A stretch of 64,000 nucleotides of DNA from Parvimonas sp. oral taxon 110 str. F0139. GTDB taxonomy: Bacteria > Bacillota > Clostridia > Tissierellales > Peptoniphilaceae. Both the position numbers and the translations under genes were made by a program. The notes below the pieces were generated by a model. That model was not told the DNA's origin. It made no database searches and saw only the letters and a list, made by a program, of their open reading frames with translations. The stretch covers positions 248,001 through 312,000 of the forward strand of contig NZ_AFII01000001.1 of NCBI RefSeq assembly GCF_000214475.1. The letters run 5' to 3'. Below are positions 50,703 to 60,879 of the stretch, one piece after another (positions within the stretch are counted from its first letter, which is position 1; every line of letters starts with the position of its first letter).

Positions 50703-51851
50703 CTATTCCAAGAAATCTTTTAATTTTTGGCTTCTACTTGGATGTTTTAATTTTCTAAGTGCTTTAGCCTCAATCTGTCTTATTCTTTCTCTAGTAACCT
50801 CAAATTCTTTCCCAACCTCTTCTAAAGTTCTAGGTGTACCATCATTAAGTCCAAATCTGAGTTCTAAAACTTTTTTCTCTCTATCTGAAAGAGTACTTAA
50901 AACTTGATTTAATTGTTCTTTTAACATAGAAAAATTTGCTGCTTCATCTGGAGCAATTGCCGTTTCATCTTCAATAAAATCTCCCAAATGACTATCATCT
51001 TCTTCCCCTATAGGAGTTTCTAAACTTACAGGTTCCTGAGCAATTTTTCTTATTTCATTTACCTTTTCGACTTCAATTCCCATATGTTCAGAAATTTCTT
51101 CGTTTGTTGGTTCTCTTCCAAGTTCTTGAACTAATTGTCTTTCAATTCTAACTAATTTATTTATAGTTTCAACCATATGAACTGGGATTCTTATAGTTCT
51201 AGCTTGATCTGCTATAGATCTAGTAATTGCTTGTCTTATCCACCAAGTAGCATAAGTACTAAATTTAAAACCTCTTCTAAAATCAAATTTTTCAACTGCT
51301 TTCATTAGACCCATATTTCCCTCTTGAATCAAGTCTAAAAATTGCATTCCTCTTCCAACATATCTTTTAGCTATACTCACTACAAGCCTTAAGTTTGTTT
51401 CTGCTAATTTTTTCTTAGCTTCAATATCTCCAGCTTCCATATTTTCTGCTAAAATTCTTTCTTCATCAGCACTTAACAAAGGTATTTTTCCAATTTCTTT
51501 TAAATACATTTTAACAGGATCATCAATATTAAAACCCTTTAAGTCAGAAAAATCTTCTAATTTAATTTCTTCATCTTCAGGATCTTCTTTTTCATCTTCT
51601 AAATCAATTAAATCATCAGTAATTTCAAGATCCTCCAAGTTTTCGCTTTCATCAATAAACTCTACTTGATTATCAGCTAATTTTGCTTTTATTTCTTCAA
51701 TATCATCAATATCTATTAAATTAAATAAATCTAAAGATTCAAGATACTTGTTATTAACAAAACCACCATGTTCATTAGCATATTTTGTAAGTTCCTCTAT
51801 TATTAGAATTTTTACCTCATCATATTCAATATCATTTAATTTATTATTCAT
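50703..51851 (-). CDS. rpoD: Primary sigma factor SigA (RpoD)
   Basis: 382-residue housekeeping sigma factor. Regions 1.2-2.4 from [18 protein letters not shown] through [20 protein letters not shown], region 3, and region 4.2 with [22 protein letters not shown] at the end. An AAGGGG site precedes the ATG at 51851; an in-frame TTG at 51869 is further upstream. Start overlaps the dnaG stop by eight bases, the classic dnaG-rpoD macromolecular synthesis pairing. Confidence 0.97.
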   Translation of the reverse strand: MNNKLNDIEYDEVKILIIEELTKYANEHGGFVNNKYLESLDLFNLIDIDDIEEIKAKLADNQVEFIDESENLEDLEITDDLIDLEDEKEDPEDEEIKLEDFSDLKGFNIDDPVKMYLKEIGKIPLLSADEERILAENMEAGDIEAKKKLAETNLRLVVSIAKRYVGRGMQFLDLIQEGNMGLMKAVEKFDFRRGFKFSTYATWWIRQAITRSIADQARTIRIPVHMVETINKLVRIERQLVQELGREPTNEEISEHMGIEVEKVNEIRKIAQEPVSLETPIGEEDDSHLGDFIEDETAIAPDEAANFSMLKEQLNQVLSTLSDREKKVLELRFGLNDGTPRTLEEVGKEFEVTRERIRQIEAKALRKLKHPSRSQKLKDFLE

Positions 51852-53652
51852 GATGAACCCCTTTCTCAATATTTTTAAGATTCCTGTTTAGCTCCATTAA
51901 CTTTTCGATATTGTAATTCAAATTTGATATAACGTCTTCATTAGTTTTATCCATTTGTTTCAATTTTTCAATATTCAAAGTTGTTTTTCTAATCTCAAAA
52001 TTTAAAATAGTTATATCAAGTAATCTATTATAATCTAATGTTGATAATTTTATCTTTTCATTATAACACTTAACTATATATTCAACAATTTTTAAGTTAT
52101 TAATACTATTCTTAAATTCATCAATTAATGCTGATGGAACGGTTATAGTATTATTTTCAGCATTATTTTTAACATAACAAAAGATATCAAACAAATCAGA
52201 ATTCTTAGATAATTTTTCCAATTTACTAATGATCTTCAGTACATTATTTTCACATCTCATTAGTAGTATGATACCCAATATTAAAACTTTTTTGTCAGAA
52301 TTTAACAATAAATGCTCTGTTTTATAATTTATTTCAACTTCTTCATCCTTTTTTTCAACTACTTTTTCTTTTTTATCATAGTTTAAAAAATCTTCTTTAA
52401 GCGAATTACTATCTAACCCAAATTCATTAGAAATTTTATTTATATATAAATCTCTTAGTATATTAGTATCAATCTTAACTAAAAAGTCTAATATTGAATC
52501 GTAAAAAATTGAATTATCAGTAATTGAATTAGAATTTTTTTGTTTTTTTTCAATATTTCATAGTTAAAACCATTAATATCATATGGAGATTCTAAAAGTT
52601 TATTAAATTCATTCAATCCATATTTTTTATATAATCATCTGGATCTAATTTATCTGGAAGCATAATTATATTAGGTTTTACAGAAATTTCATTAAATACG
52701 AAATTTGTTTTTTCTGTTGCACTTACGCCTGCATTATCACCATCATAACATAAATATACATTATTTCTAAAATATCTTTTAATAAGTCTTGCTTGACTTT
52801 CAGTAAATGCCGTTCCAAGTCCTGCAACAACGTAATTTATACCACTTTGATACAAAGATATTACATCCATATATCCTTCAACAATTAAGACTTTATTTCT
52901 AATATTATTTTCGATTATTTTATCAAGTGCATATATATTATCTCCTTTTTTAAATACAACACTTTCAGGAGAATTTAAATATTTAGCACTATCATCCACA
53001 ATAGTTCTTCCACCAAAACCTATAATTTTTTTGCTTGTATTTAAAATAGGAAACATAATCCTATTCCTAAACCTATCAATATAATCACCAGTTTTAGTTT
53101 TTATTATCAATCCTAACTCTTCAGCAATTTTAATATCCATTTTTTTAGTTTTAATTCATTATAAAAAGATTTCCAATTTTCATCTGCATAGCCAATAAAA
53201 AAATGATTAATTGATTTTTGATTAATACCTCTTTTTGATAAATATTGTTTAGGAATAGAATTTTCCATCATACTTTTATAATAAAACCTAGCTGCAAATT
53301 CGTTTATTTCATAATATTTATCAAGGTTTATTTTATTACTAACATTAAAAGAGTTTTCATATTCTAATTCAATCCCAAACTTTTCAGCTAACTTTTTTAG
53401 AGTACTAACATAATCCAATGAATCTATTTCCATAATAAAGGAAATACTATCACCATGTTTACCACATCCAAAGCAATGAAAAGTATTTGTTTCTGGATAA
53501 AGAAAAAAAGAAGGTGTTTTCTCACTATGAAAAGGACAATTTCCCATATAGTACCTTCCACTTTTTTTTAAGGATACATAGTCACTAACAACTGATATAA
53601 TATCCGATTTTTCTTTAATTTCTTCAATTTTTTCCTTTTTTATATAAGACAT
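51844..53652 (-). CDS. dnaG: DNA primase DnaG (frame broken three times)
   Basis: Makes RNA primers. N-terminal zinc finger C-x2-H...C-x2-C ([10 protein letters not shown] ... FHCFGCG), RNA polymerase core with TOPRIM ([20 protein letters not shown]), C-terminal helicase-binding domain. Breaks: T7 53140-53146, T6 52623-52628 and T8 52543-52550; one base added to each gives a single frame of about 603 residues ([38 protein letters not shown]). AAGGTG precedes the ATG at 53652. Confidence 0.94.
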
Positions 53653-53657
53653 TTCTA

Positions 53658-54356
53658 TCACCTTATGTTAAAACTTTTCAATTGATATATGTTAAAATTT
53701 AAGCATAATGCATTTATTAATATTCCAAGAATTCTTGAAAAATTCATGTTAATATTATTTAAAACAATATTTTCTAATTTTTTAGAATTATAAAGAAAAT
53801 AAATATAATTATATTCATTTTCATCAATTATATAATTGTACTTATAATTATATTTTAGACTTGAATTTATAATTAATTCTGAAATATCAAAATTGTAATT
53901 TTTTATATTTTTATCGCAATCAAATAATATATGATATCCATTAAAAATCAAATATTTAAGAATAAAATAACTTAATATTATTTTATAATCTATTTGCTTA
54001 GTTATTAACACCTCTTTTATTAAATCATAAACTTCTGTATTTTTAAATTCAGATACAGTAGTCTTTAAAATAATTTCTGAAAGAATGTTCAAAAATAATA
54101 TATGTTCCTTAGATTTAAAAGAAATAAATTCTAACAACTCATATTCATTACAATAGAAAAATTCGTTTCTGTAATTTAATTTAAAACTATAACTAGAATA
54201 CATAGATAAATACATTTCAATATTTTTTGTATAAATTGAAATAAGTCCAAACTCATCAGTATATACTCTAAATATTTTAGCATTATTTAAATAGGCATTT
54301 TCTGAAATAACAAAGCCATTTATATTACTATAAATACTATTTTCTAAAATATCCAA
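53658..54356 (-). CDS. recO: Divergent RecO-like DNA repair protein
   Basis: 232-residue protein, very rich in Asn/Tyr/Ile, placed between era and dnaG where recO normally lies. The N-terminal GFVISENAYLNNAKIFRVYTDEFGLISIYTK fits the RecO OB-fold. The C-terminal zinc-binding cysteines of many RecO proteins are not seen (only single Cys residues). RecO loads RecA through RecFOR. Assigned mainly from position and the first 40 residues. Overlaps era by 20 bases. Confidence 0.6.
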   Translation of the reverse strand: MDILENSIYSNINGFVISENAYLNNAKIFRVYTDEFGLISIYTKNIEMYLSMYSSYSFKLNYRNEFFYCNEYELLEFISFKSKEHILFLNILSEIILKTTVSEFKNTEVYDLIKEVLITKQIDYKIILSYFILKYLIFNGYHILFDCDKNIKNYNFDISELIINSSLKYNYKYNYIIDENEYNYIYFLYNSKKLENIVLNNINMNFSRILGILINALCLNFNIYQLKSFNIR

Positions 54357-55233
54357 ATTCTTTCACCTTAAATGATTTGTTTCTCCAATCGTCATCAATT
54401 TTAACAAAAAGTTTTAAATTAACTTTTGAATCTAAAAACTTTTCTATATCTATTCTAGCAGACTTTCCAATTTTTAATATCATATCTCCGTTTTTACCAA
54501 TTACCATACCTTTGTGTGATTTTTTCTCAACACAAATTATTGCATCAATATCAATAATAGGTTTATTTTTTCTTATTGAAAATTTTTCAATTATTACATT
54601 AATTCCATGAGGAATTTCATCTCTTAAGAAATTAAGAGCCTTTTCTCTTATTATCTCACTTACTATTTCTCTCTCGGACTGGTCAGTAATCATATCATCT
54701 GAGTAATATTTAGGTCCATAAGGTAAATAAGATTTTATACTATCTATTAAATTATATACATTAGTTCCTTCTGAAGCGGATATTGGAATAATTTTTTCAA
54801 ACAAATTCATATCTTCATATTTTGAAAAAAGTTTAGAAATCTCGTCAACATTTAATGTATCTATTTTATTAATAATACATAATTTTGGAAGATTTATCTT
54901 CTTTAACATATCTATTATTAAATTATCCAATTCTCCTATTTCAAAATTAACATCAACCATATATAGAATTAAATCTACATCCTTAAGAGAACTTCTAGCT
55001 TCTTTAAGCATAAATTCTCCCAATTTATTTTTTGGATTTTGAATACCGGGAGTATCCAGAAATATAATTTGAGAATCTAAAGAATTATATATTAATTTTA
55101 AATTAGACCTAGTAGTTTGTGGTTTGTTAGATATAATCGAAATTTTCTCTCCAATTATTCTATTTAATAATGTTGATTTACCAACATTTGATCTACCAAC
55201 AATTGTAACAAATCCTGATTTTATATCATCCAT
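54337..55233 (-). CDS. era: GTPase Era
   Basis: Ribosome-assembly GTPase binding the 16S rRNA 3' end. G1 GRSNVGKSTLLN, G3 DTPGIQNPKNKLGEFM, G4 NKIDTL, and a C-terminal KH domain around KSHKGMVIGKNGDMILKIG. AGAGGA before ATG 55233 selects this start (298 residues), just after the cdd stop. An upstream in-frame start at 55254 would lie inside cdd. Confidence 0.95.
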   Translation of the reverse strand: MDDIKSGFVTIVGRSNVGKSTLLNRIIGEKISIISNKPQTTRSNLKLIYNSLDSQIIFLDTPGIQNPKNKLGEFMLKEARSSLKDVDLILYMVDVNFEIGELDNLIIDMLKKINLPKLCIINKIDTLNVDEISKLFSKYEDMNLFEKIIPISASEGTNVYNLIDSIKSYLPYGPKYYSDDMITDQSEREIVSEIIREKALNFLRDEIPHGINVIIEKFSIRKNKPIIDIDAIICVEKKSHKGMVIGKNGDMILKIGKSARIDIEKFLDSKVNLKLFVKIDDDWRNKSFKVKEFGYFRK

Positions 55234-55234
55234 A

Positions 55235-55630
55235 TTACAAATCCTCTGGTCCAAAACTATAAGGTAAAATTTCTGAAAATTTTACTATCTTATATTCTTG
55301 TTCATTTTTTATTATAATTATCTCACAATCATTAGAACAAAATTCTCTTATAACTTGTCTACAGACTCCACAAGGATATGTTAAAGAATTTTCTTTCCCA
55401 ACAACTGCTATTTTTGTAATCATTTTCTCTCCATCATATATTGCTTTAAATATAGCTACTCTTTCTGCACAAACTGTAGGGGTATACGATGCATTTTCTA
55501 TATTACATCCTCCATATAATTTACCTGAATCAGTTAATACACAAGCTCCTACTTTAAAATTTGAATATGGTGTATAAGCTTTTTTTTGACTATCTAAAGC
55601 ACAATCTATCATTTTTTCATAAATATTCAT
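55235..55630 (-). CDS. cdd: Cytidine deaminase
   Basis: 131-residue zinc enzyme deaminating cytidine and deoxycytidine in pyrimidine salvage. Active site CAERVAIFKA (zinc Cys and catalytic Glu) and PCGVCRQVIREF (two zinc Cys). Position between dgkA and era is conserved in Firmicutes. Confidence 0.96.
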   Translation of the reverse strand: MNIYEKMIDCALDSQKKAYTPYSNFKVGACVLTDSGKLYGGCNIENASYTPTVCAERVAIFKAIYDGEKMITKIAVVGKENSLTYPCGVCRQVIREFCSNDCEIIIIKNEQEYKIVKFSEILPYSFGPEDL

Positions 55631-56002
55631 TTAACCACCAATTATAACTAATATTTTTGGAACAAATATTAAATAACCAACTATTACAGAAATAAAAGCT
55701 GAAACTAAAACTGCTCCTGATGCCATATCCTTTATAATTTTAACCTTAAAATTATAATTTTTACATAAAAAATCCATAATATTTTCAATGATAGTATTAA
55801 TAATTTCTAAAGTCAAAACAACTGCTATCATAATCAATATTACAGATAATTCAACATAAGATAAATTTAAAGCTAAAGAACTCAACAATACTAACAAAGA
55901 AAATACAATATGAAATCTAAAATTCCTCTCTGTTTTAAAAATATATATTATTCCTCTGAAAGCACAAAGAAAACTTTCAAAAAAATTAGAATTCTTCTTC
56001 AT
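55631..56002 (-). CDS. dgkA: Diacylglycerol/undecaprenol kinase
   Basis: 123-residue three-helix membrane kinase. EIINTIIENIMDFL and KDMASGAVLVSA are the catalytic motifs of the DgkA family. In Firmicutes this enzyme mainly phosphorylates undecaprenol for cell-wall carrier recycling. Start overlaps the ybeY end by 17 bases. Confidence 0.93.
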   Translation of the reverse strand: MKKNSNFFESFLCAFRGIIYIFKTERNFRFHIVFSLLVLLSSLALNLSYVELSVILIMIAVVLTLEIINTIIENIMDFLCKNYNFKVKIIKDMASGAVLVSAFISVIVGYLIFVPKILVIIGG

Positions 56003-56456
56003 TTTTAAAAACTTCCATCAATTTCATAGTCTCTTTTTCCTTATTTCTCATAACTAATTTGTCTGATTCTTCAATGTGGTCATACCCAAGTAAATGAAAG
56101 ACCGAATGACAAACTAGATATAATATCTCTCTATCAATACTATGACCAAACATTTTTGCTTGTTCTATAGATTTTTCTGTGGAAATAATAATATCTCCTA
56201 AAATATAAGGCATTCCTTCTTCTGAAAATTCAAAATCCATCGGAAAAGAAAGCACATCCGTTTCTTTATCAATATTCCTAAACTCAAGATTTATATTTTT
56301 TATTTCTTCATTTGTAACAAATGATATAGAAACTTCAATGTTATTCATTTCAATTTTTTCAACTTTTAAAGCTGTTTCAATACATTCAACTATTTTTTCT
56401 TTGAGATTTTCAGACACATCAAAAGCATCTTGTCTATTATCAAAAAGGACATTCAT
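55986..56456 (-). CDS. ybeY: Endoribonuclease YbeY
   Basis: 156-residue zinc endoribonuclease in 16S rRNA 3'-end maturation. The metal motif H-x3-H-x5-H is present as HSVFHLLGYDH near residue 118. Start immediately adjoins the phoH stop. The phoH-ybeY-dgkA-cdd-era order is conserved. Confidence 0.95.
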   Translation of the reverse strand: MNVLFDNRQDAFDVSENLKEKIVECIETALKVEKIEMNNIEVSISFVTNEEIKNINLEFRNIDKETDVLSFPMDFEFSEEGMPYILGDIIISTEKSIEQAKMFGHSIDREILYLVCHSVFHLLGYDHIEESDKLVMRNKEKETMKLMEVFKNEEEF

Positions 56457-57424
56457 TATTTTTTCCCCACTAAATTATCTTCATATTTAGTATAAGCATC
56501 AATTATTTTCATAACAATACTATGTCTTACAACATCAGAACTATCAAAATAATTAAAATTTATTCCATTAATATCATTCAAGATTTTACTTACTGAAACG
56601 AGACCTGAATTTTTTCTTCTTCTTAAGTCAATCTGAGTAATATCCCCGGTAATAACAGCCTTAGACTCAAATCCTATTCTAGTTAAAAACATCTTCATTT
56701 GTTCATTCGTAGCGTTTTGAGCTTCATCAAGAATTATAAAGGCATCATCCAATGTTCTTCCTCTCATATAAGCCAAAGGTGCCACTTCAATAATACCTTT
56801 TTCTTTTAATCTAAGAAAATTATCATATCCTAAAATATTATACAATGAGTCATACAAAGGTCTTAAATATGGATCAATTTTTTCTTGTAAATCACCAGGT
56901 AAAAAGCCTAAATTTTCCCCGGCTTCAACAGCAGGTCTTGTTAAAATAATTTTTGATACAGAATTATTCTTTAAAGCTTTAGCAGCCATTGCAATAGCTA
57001 AAAAAGTTTTTCCAGTTCCTGCTGGGCCTATACCAAAAGTAATTATGTTCTCTTCTATTGCAGATATATATTTCCTTTGACCTAAAGTTTTAGGCTTAAT
57101 AGGTTTTAACTTTGCATTTATACAAATAACATAATCTAACCAATCTTTTAGAATTTCCTTATTTTCGCTTTTTACTTTCTCAATTACATAAGAAATTTTT
57201 TGCTTATCCATACTTTCCGGTGATTTATCTTTAACTAAAAACTCAATGGTTTTAATACATAATAAAACCATTTTTTCTTCTCCAGTTATAGATAAACCTT
57301 CATCACTATTTTTTATAGAAACGTCAAATTTTTTAGAAATATAATCTATATTAGAATCTAAATTTCCAAATAAATTTCTAATATCTTCAATATCTAAAAT
57401 TAAATTTTCAGTAACTTTGTTCAT
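56456..57424 (-). CDS. phoH: PhoH-family ATPase
   Basis: 322-residue P-loop protein with GPAGTGKTFLAIAMAA near residue 130 and LDEAQNATNEQMK (Walker B region), then GDITQIDLRRRKNSGL. PhoH proteins are linked with YbeY and RNA metabolism, but the exact role is open. N-terminal KH-like region precedes the ATPase. Confidence 0.93.
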   Translation of the reverse strand: MNKVTENLILDIEDIRNLFGNLDSNIDYISKKFDVSIKNSDEGLSITGEEKMVLLCIKTIEFLVKDKSPESMDKQKISYVIEKVKSENKEILKDWLDYVICINAKLKPIKPKTLGQRKYISAIEENIITFGIGPAGTGKTFLAIAMAAKALKNNSVSKIILTRPAVEAGENLGFLPGDLQEKIDPYLRPLYDSLYNILGYDNFLRLKEKGIIEVAPLAYMRGRTLDDAFIILDEAQNATNEQMKMFLTRIGFESKAVITGDITQIDLRRRKNSGLVSVSKILNDINGINFNYFDSSDVVRHSIVMKIIDAYTKYEDNLVGKK

Positions 57425-57436
57425 TATTTCTCCAAT

Positions 57437-57910
57437 TTATTTTCTAATTTCACTTCTGTTATTATCTAAAACAGTTATTATATCTCTTAATTTCTCTTGA
57501 GTTTTAGATAAAACATCATCAACATAAGTATTAGTTTGCATTTTAATAGTTTTTGCATTTTGTTCGGCATTTAATAAAATATCATTTGCTTTACTTTCGG
57601 CAGCTACAACAACATCACTTTCGTTAATCATTTGTTGACATTTTAATTCAGCAGCTGTTTTTATATTAGATGCTTCTTTATTTGCTTGTTCTAAAATTTG
57701 ATTTGCATCTTTTGTAGCATCATTTAAAATCCTATCTTTTTCAACATTAACCCATTCTGCTTGTTTAATTTCTTCAGGAATATTTTCTCTCATTTCTTTT
57801 AAAATGAAAAACAAAGCCTCTGAATCAACCATAACTTTCTTTGAAAAAGGTAAACTTGAACTTTCTTCCACCAAATCTTCAATACGATCAATTAATTCTA
57901 AAATTTCCAT
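57437..57910 (-). CDS. Coiled-coil protein (ATPase-subunit-like / DivIVA-like)
   Basis: 157 residues, no signal peptide. N-terminal 50 residues include MEILELIDRIEDLVEES; the rest is an Ala/Lys/Glu/Gln-rich coiled coil (DATKDANQILEQANKEASNI). Proteins of this type between coaD and phoH are usually named 'ATPase' or vacuolar-ATPase subunit H-like, with no demonstrated role. Directly adjoins coaD. Confidence 0.65.
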   Translation of the reverse strand: MEILELIDRIEDLVEESSSLPFSKKVMVDSEALFFILKEMRENIPEEIKQAEWVNVEKDRILNDATKDANQILEQANKEASNIKTAAELKCQQMINESDVVVAAESKANDILLNAEQNAKTIKMQTNTYVDDVLSKTQEKLRDIITVLDNNRSEIRK

Positions 57911-58389
57911 TATCCATTCCTCCTAAATTTTTTATTTAATATATCTAAAACAATCTTATCTACATATGGTTCAATATTTCCACCATTAAAGAATATATCT
58001 TTAACAACACTTGAACTAACATGTTCTTCTGAAGATTCAGAAAAGAATAAAATTGTTTGCACCCCACAAAGCTCTTGATTTACTTTAGCATTAATCTTTT
58101 CAGATTCAAAATCTAAAGTATTTCTAACACCTCTTACAATAATATTGATATCATTATGCATAATATAATCGCTCAATAAACCACAGTAAACATCAACACT
58201 AATATTTGTATATTCCTTAAATACATTTGAGATAACATCTTTTCTTTCTTCAAGTGATAAAAGAGATTTTTTATTTATATTATTTAAAACCACAACATTT
58301 ATAGAGCCAAAAATATCTAAGGCTTTTAAAATAATTTTCTTATGTCCAATAGTTAAAGGATCTAAACTACCCGGAAAAACTACTTTCAT
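57910..58389 (-). CDS. coaD: Phosphopantetheine adenylyltransferase
   Basis: 159-residue enzyme of coenzyme A synthesis. The nucleotidyl-transferase T/HxGH motif is in FPGSLDPLTIGHKKII at the N-terminus, and the C-terminal HVSSSVVKDIFFNGG matches. AGGAAA precedes the start. Follows rsmD after five bases. Confidence 0.96.
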   Translation of the reverse strand: MKVVFPGSLDPLTIGHKKIILKALDIFGSINVVVLNNINKKSLLSLEERKDVISNVFKEYTNISVDVYCGLLSDYIMHNDINIIVRGVRNTLDFESEKINAKVNQELCGVQTILFFSESSEEHVSSSVVKDIFFNGGNIEPYVDKIVLDILNKKFRRNG

Positions 58390-58394
58390 TTATA

Positions 58395-58932
58395 TTATTT
58401 CCTTTCTAGAAATATTACTCTTATCTTAGAGTATTTTTTTCTTTTATTGGAATAAAATTTTTTATTATTATGTTTTTATCCGTCTCTAATATAATTATTC
58501 CATTTTCATTTAAAATATTATTATCCCATATAAATTCCAATGTATTTTCAATATAATTATTTTTATATGGAGGATCTAGGAAAATATAATCAAATTTTAA
58601 GTTATTTTTGAAAAAATATTTTAAACATTCCATATAATCATTTTTTATAATAACTGATTTTTCTACAAAATTAGTACTTTCTATATTTTTTTAGTAACTT
58701 TAATACTATCATTTGAAAAATCACAAAAATATACTTTTTTGGCTCCTCTACTAATAAATTCTATGCCAATAGCACCACTACCACAAAATAAATCTAAAAC
58801 TATTGAATTTTCATCTATTTCTGATAGAATATTAAAAATAGATTCCTTAATTTTATCAGTAGTTGGTCTTACTCTATAATCTATAGGCGATAATAATTTT
58901 AATCCTCTCTTTTCACCCGATATAATTCTCAT
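58395..58932 (-). CDS. rsmD: 16S rRNA (guanine966-N2)-methyltransferase RsmD (frame broken twice)
   Basis: SAM enzyme for m2G966. SAM motif VLDLFCGSGAIGIEFISRGA near residue 50 and catalytic DPPY (FLDPPYKNNYIENTL). Runs 58686-58692 and 58434-58440 each lack one A; repair gives VTKKNIESTNFVEK and the normal tail KYSKIRVIFLERK, ending at 58395-58397. About 179 residues. The end places the coaD ribosome binding site inside the last codons, typical of the rsmD-coaD pair. Confidence 0.92.
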
Positions 58933-59229
58933 TTTTTTACCTTAATAATAATATTTTTAGTTATAATATTTGTAAAAGAAAAAATATAATCTACTCAAAT
59001 ATATTCATAATAAATTGTATCATAAAACTATTAAATTATCAATATTTTATTCAAAATTTAAATTAACATTTAATATTTTAGAAATAATGTTATACAAATA
59101 AAATTATAACATACTATTTATTAATATACTTAATCTAGAAATTATGTCTAAAAAATTTTTTATAACATGAATTTAATTAAAATTTTAGTAAATACTAGTA
59201 TAATTTTATAAAATCAAAATTACATTATA
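58933..59229. other. AT-rich intergenic region with the rsmD promoter
   Basis: Nearly 300 bases without a convincing gene on either strand. It contains the rsmD promoter (next entry) and long A/T stretches. I see no RNA gene or mobile element. Confidence 0.6.
59014..59042 (-). promoter_or_regulatory. SigA promoter for the rsmD-coaD-to-rpoD operon
   Basis: On the - strand TTGATA (complement 59037-59042) and TACAAT (complement 59014-59019) are 17 bases apart, about 80 bases before the rsmD start. Confidence 0.7.
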
Positions 59230-59275
59230 TAAAAAAGGAAACAATCAAAAACTACTTGATTTTGCGATTGTTTCG
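59230..59275 (-). terminator. Terminator after the small membrane protein
   Basis: On the - strand GAAACAATC pairs with GATTGTTTC across a 19-base loop that itself contains CAAAATCAAG, followed by CTTTTTTAT. It ends the rpsF-derived or membrane-protein transcript. Confidence 0.75.
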
Positions 59276-59337
59276 CTAATAACTAAGCAAATTGTTAATA
59301 TTAATACCATATATTACACTCAGTTAAAAATGAATAT

Positions 59338-59756
59338 TTAAAAATTATAATATTTAAATGCTAATATCAAAAATGAAACTCCACTTAAAGATAATGCGAA
59401 TCCTAATCCAGAATAGAAAAATTCAAAGAAAAAATTCGGTAAAAATCCACTAAATCTTAATGCTATTCCAAAAGTCATCATAAAAACATTAAAGTATAAC
59501 TTGATTTATCAAAAAACTCCCAAATTTTCATTTGTTCTCTTTTATCATTTAAAATCCTATTTTTATGTTTATGTACATATTTAGAAAATATCATTATATA
59601 AAATATTAAAAATATTGCTATTGCACCTAGAAACCCAAATATAAACATTTTATCATCATTTATTAAAAATGGTATTCCAACATTCATAACCATTATTCCA
59701 GCAAATAGCCATAATAATCCAGCAAAAATAAATAAATTTCTTTTTTTAGTATTCAT
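59338..59756 (-). CDS. Small membrane protein of unknown function (frame broken)
   Basis: About 139 residues with four hydrophobic segments: LFIFAGLLWLFAGIMVMNVGI, FIFGFLGAIAIFLIFYIMIF, MFFMMTFGIALRF and a C-terminal SLSGVSFLILAFKYY. A basic loop (KYVHKHKNRILNDKREQMK) lies between the second and third. The A5 run at 59482-59486 (T5 in sense) lacks a base; repair extends the frame to TAA at 59338-59340. Preceded by AGGAG. Similar uncharacterised membrane proteins occur in Clostridia; I know no function. Confidence 0.65.
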
Positions 59757-59792
59757 ACTATCTCCTAATAATTTAAAAAGCTATTATCAAAC

Positions 59793-59815
59793 TAAAAAAG
59801 GGAGATTTCTCTCCC
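59793..59815 (-). terminator. Rho-independent terminator after rpsR
   Basis: On the - strand GGGAGA-GAAA-TCTCCC followed by TTTTTTA: a GNRA-loop hairpin and T run, 13 bases after the rpsR stop. Confidence 0.9.
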
Positions 59816-59827
59816 GTTAGTTACAAA

Positions 59828-60052
59828 CTATTCTGCACTATATGGTAATAATGCAACTTGTCTAGCTTTTTTAATAGCTGCTGTGATTTCTCTTTGTTGT
59901 TTAGCAGTAGCACCAGTCACTCTTCTTGGTAAAATTTTACCTCTTTCACTAATAAATTTTTTTAGAGTATTTACATCTTTATAATCAAGTGGTTTACTGT
60001 TATCTGAGAAATATGCAACAACTTTTTTTCTTGGTCTAAATTTTCTTTGCAT
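59828..60052 (-). CDS. rpsR: Ribosomal protein bS18
   Basis: 74-residue small-subunit protein, with [29 protein letters not shown] diagnostic. No CxxC zinc motif, so the zinc-free form. Third gene of rpsF-ssb-rpsR. Confidence 0.96.
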   Translation of the reverse strand: MQRKFRPRKKVVAYFSDNSKPLDYKDVNTLKKFISERGKILPRRVTGATAKQQREITAAIKKARQVALLPYSAE

Positions 60053-60072
60053 ATTGTTATCTCCTTTAAAAA

Positions 60073-60525
60073 TTAAAATGGAATTTCTTCATCTGATGCA
60101 TCTTGAAAAGGTAAATCAAATCCGTCATCCATTCCTGTATCAAATGAACCAAATCCTTGTGTTGCAGCAGGTTTTTGAGCTCTATCACCCCAGTCAATAA
60201 ACTGAACTCTTTCAGCCCAAACTTCTGTGACAAATCTTCTAGTTCCATCTTGAGCAGTATAACTTCCAGATTGAAGTCTTCCTTGAATCGCTACATTTCT
60301 ACCTTTTTGCAAATATTTTTGGCAATTTTCAGCTTGTTTGCCCCAAACAACTATATTTATAAAATCAGCTGTTTGTTGTCCTTTAGCTTCTAATTCTTGT
60401 TTTTTTTCTTTAGACATTCCCTTATCTACTGCAATGGTAAATCTAGCATAACTACTACTAGATGTCTGAGTATATCTTAATTCGGGATCCTTGATTAATC
60501 TACCTATTAAAATTACACTATTCAT
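60073..60525 (-). CDS. ssb: Single-stranded DNA-binding protein
   Basis: 150-residue OB-fold protein, starting [40 protein letters not shown] in the core. The linker is short and the acidic interaction tip DEEIPF ends the protein. Between rpsF and rpsR as in most Firmicutes. Confidence 0.96.
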   Translation of the reverse strand: MNSVILIGRLIKDPELRYTQTSSSSYARFTIAVDKGMSKEKKQELEAKGQQTADFINIVVWGKQAENCQKYLQKGRNVAIQGRLQSGSYTAQDGTRRFVTEVWAERVQFIDWGDRAQKPAATQGFGSFDTGMDDGFDLPFQDASDEEIPF

Positions 60526-60537
60526 AAAGTTCCTCCA

Positions 60538-60822
60538 CTAAGCTTCTTGCTTAACAACCATATATCTAATAATAGCATCAGATATTCTTGATCTTCTTTC
60601 TACTTCTGCAACTACTTCAGCTGCTGCTTCAAAATTAACTATGATATAATATCCTTCTTTAATGTAGTTAATTTCATAAGCAAGTTTTCTATTTCCCCAT
60701 TCATTAATTTCAGTAATACTACCATTAGCTTCTATAGCAGATTTAATCTTATCAAAAGCTTGATTTCTTACTTCATCCTCTAGATTTGGTTTAAAAATAA
60801 AAACCCCTTCATATTTTCTCAT
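60538..60822 (-). CDS. rpsF: Ribosomal protein bS6
   Basis: 94-residue small-subunit protein that pairs with bS18. MRKYEGVFIFKPNLEDE, INEWGNRKLAYEINYIKEGYYI typical. AAGGAGGTGAATATA precedes the ATG at 60822; an upstream GTG at 60831 is part of that site. Has its own promoter. Confidence 0.96.
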   Translation of the reverse strand: MRKYEGVFIFKPNLEDEVRNQAFDKIKSAIEANGSITEINEWGNRKLAYEINYIKEGYYIIVNFEAAAEVVAEVERRSRISDAIIRYMVVKQEA

Positions 60823-60879
60823 TATATTCACCTCCTTATGGTCTCTGGCTCTTTTTATTGAGCAAGGATTTACTGATAT

